The notes under the pieces are model-generated. The model searched no databases. It had not been told where the DNA came from and saw only the letters and a list, made by a program, of their open reading frames with translations. The position numbers were made by a program, and so were the translations under genes. From Asparagopsis taxiformis (Eukaryota > Rhodophyta > Florideophyceae > Bonnemaisoniales > Bonnemaisoniaceae), in the NCBI GenBank assembly GCA_030407315.1, contig JALQPE010000115.1:1-64000 (forward strand): 64,000 nucleotides of DNA, in the 5' to 3' direction. Below, in pieces: positions 62,817 through 64,000 of the stretch (position 1 is the stretch's first letter; each line of letters opens with the position of its first letter).

Positions 62817-63995
62817 TCAGCCCTTCAAAGTTCCAGGAGGAGGTTCAATACCACTGTATTTGTACGGGTAAGAACAATCCAAACAACATTCGTTCGGTTC
62901 GAACATATAACAAGATACAAGTTTCTGATCCTCACCTTGAAAGTTCGCTAGAGGTACATTGTGTATTGTAGTTTGGAACCTCTCATCACTAGTTCCTGCA
63001 CAAAGGAGAGACGCTTTTCCGACGACCTGATCCAAAATGTATAGTTCAACAGAATCTCCTCCTTTCAGTACTCTATCTATTCCTTCGATAGTGGATTTAC
63101 CGGCATTTGTATTATCATCTTTTCCCTTTTTCTGTAGCGAACAGATTTTCGGTTGGCTTAGCAGAACGCCATCCTCTGCATGATTCCCTGTTCTCCTCTT
63201 CTTCGATCCGATACGTGATCTCAGATCATTATGATACAAAGCATCGGCAATAGAACGAAGTCTTTCATGAGCGAGACGGAAAATCTTGGTACTAGCTTCC
63301 ACAACCACACATGAACGGGCTGTCTTCATCGCTGCGATCGCAGTAGTAAGTGTTCCTCCGTAAACATCAATAACTGAACCCCTCTCAGGACAAAACGTGT
63401 TGATTATCTCGGATAACATTCCAATATGTTTCTCTTCTGTTAGAACAGGAGATTTTGTTCCTGGAGTGAGAAGTTGTCTTTCGAAACGGGAATTCTGGAC
63501 ATTGCAGCGAATTTCCGTTTCGTTTCTGTTGGGACGAGGTGATATTGGCTTCGAAGGTCTGGCTTGAAATTCTTCTTTCATTCCGCTCAGGATATCATAG
63601 AACGTGGTTTCGACATATAATTTTGCATCATGCTTTCGGTTCTGATGTCTGCCTAGTTGTTTCAGAACTTGGATAGAATGACCTCCTTTCAGTATCGTGA
63701 CAGGCCACATAAAAGAGTCCCACCTCTCCGGGTTCTCATCCATTAACTCCTGGATTGCAGTCAGTCTGTGCATACCGTCAACAACTCCGTACCAAACGGA
63801 ACGGCATTCGGACTTCTCTTTCGCCTCACTGTCAGAAAGAAAATCACCCTGAGGACCGCGTATCGTTTTGAAAAAGTCAATAATGTGGCGCTGGAACGAC
63901 CCGGTCAACTCGACTACGATCGCATTGTCGGAGCCCGAAATGAATCCATCAATTCCGTTTGTTTCATCTTGTTCTTGACATTGTGCTGACTTCAT
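62817..63995 (-). CDS. ParB-like / methyltransferase-like protein, 392 aa, at window edge
   Basis: The ATG at 63995 is 5 bases from the window end, so the gene may begin further out. Seen: a ParB-like region, residues 20-110, with VVDGMHRLTAI (71-81); then SPVLTEEKHIGMLSEII and the S-adenosylmethionine-type motif I VIDVYGGTLTTAIAAM (208-223), which resembles motif I of the protein at 8685-12194. The catalytic DPPY/DPPF motif expected between the two is not present. The C-terminal 150 residues are unassigned, with a basic KKRR patch. It could be a degenerate or regulatory paralogue that keeps the cofactor fold without methyl transfer. No palindrome array follows its 3' end. Confidence 0.6.
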   Translation of the reverse strand: MKSAQCQEQDETNGIDGFISGSDNAIVVELTGSFQRHIIDFFKTIRGPQGDFLSDSEAKEKSECRSVWYGVVDGMHRLTAIQELMDENPERWDSFMWPVTILKGGHSIQVLKQLGRHQNRKHDAKLYVETTFYDILSGMKEEFQARPSKPISPRPNRNETEIRCNVQNSRFERQLLTPGTKSPVLTEEKHIGMLSEIINTFCPERGSVIDVYGGTLTTAIAAMKTARSCVVVEASTKIFRLAHERLRSIADALYHNDLRSRIGSKKRRTGNHAEDGVLLSQPKICSLQKKGKDDNTNAGKSTIEGIDRVLKGGDSVELYILDQVVGKASLLCAGTSDERFQTTIHNVPLANFQGEDQKLVSCYMFEPNECCLDCSYPYKYSGIEPPPGTLKG

Positions 63996-64000
63996 GTTTC

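Noticed and set aside
1..64000. tRNA or rRNA genes
   Set aside because: No cloverleaf with a GGTTC-type T-arm and no rRNA-like block was noticed on either strand; I did not do an exhaustive scan.

Overview
The window looks like repeat-rich nuclear DNA of an intron-poor eukaryote. Genes are single long ORFs with no operons or Shine-Dalgarno logic. Mobile DNA includes a Ty3/gypsy chromovirus, a PIF/Harbinger transposase, a SWIM-type transposase fragment and a gene of the GHTHxDIDQ (DUF7869-like) type. There is also an NB-ARC relic and a Golgi-type glycosyltransferase relic. A red alga would fit, but that is inference; no ribosomal or organellar marker is present.

Region 1 (1-17.1 kb) is the most unusual part. 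It holds a family of large proteins built on a ParB-like domain with a DGxHR motif, joined to enzymes of chromatin or DNA chemistry. Two are ParB plus Fe(II)/2-oxoglutarate dioxygenase (4011-6971 and 17074-20769); a third copy at 1-2633 has a broken 5' half. One is ParB plus beta-class DNA methyltransferase plus SET (8685-12194). Two companions of unknown function lie beside them (462 aa with a Tudor-like start, and 507 aa). The 3' ends of most of these genes face tandem arrays of roughly 115-bp units, each a large imperfect palindrome around the core AATAATACCCGGTATTATT. The pairing of ParB-like proteins with palindrome arrays recalls ParB/parS.

Region 2 (17.1-28.4 kb) holds the 1231-aa dioxygenase gene, a 500-bp satellite with two embedded palindromes, an inverted copy of that satellite, and a tandem array that looks like repeated 27-nt and 12-nt microexons with perfect splice signals. 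Region 3 (28.4-33.1 kb) is an inverted copy of the module at 11.7-17.1 kb. The 507-aa gene is intact in both copies, but the other two genes are ruined on the right.

Region 4 (33.1-47.8 kb) is a graveyard: a glycosyltransferase pseudogene, a cluster of perfect palindromes, a decayed palindrome array, a third ACTGCC cluster, a second microexon-like array, a SWIM fragment, an intact Harbinger transposase and an NB-ARC relic. Region 5 (47.85-59.9 kb) is a GC-rich chromovirus with a gag/pol overlap, an Asp-to-Asn change at the first integrase catalytic position and a long antisense ORF. Region 6 (60-64 kb) holds a frameshifted GHTHxDIDQ gene and a further ParB-methyltransferase-like gene at the window edge.

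All functions come from reading motifs by eye; no database search was run.
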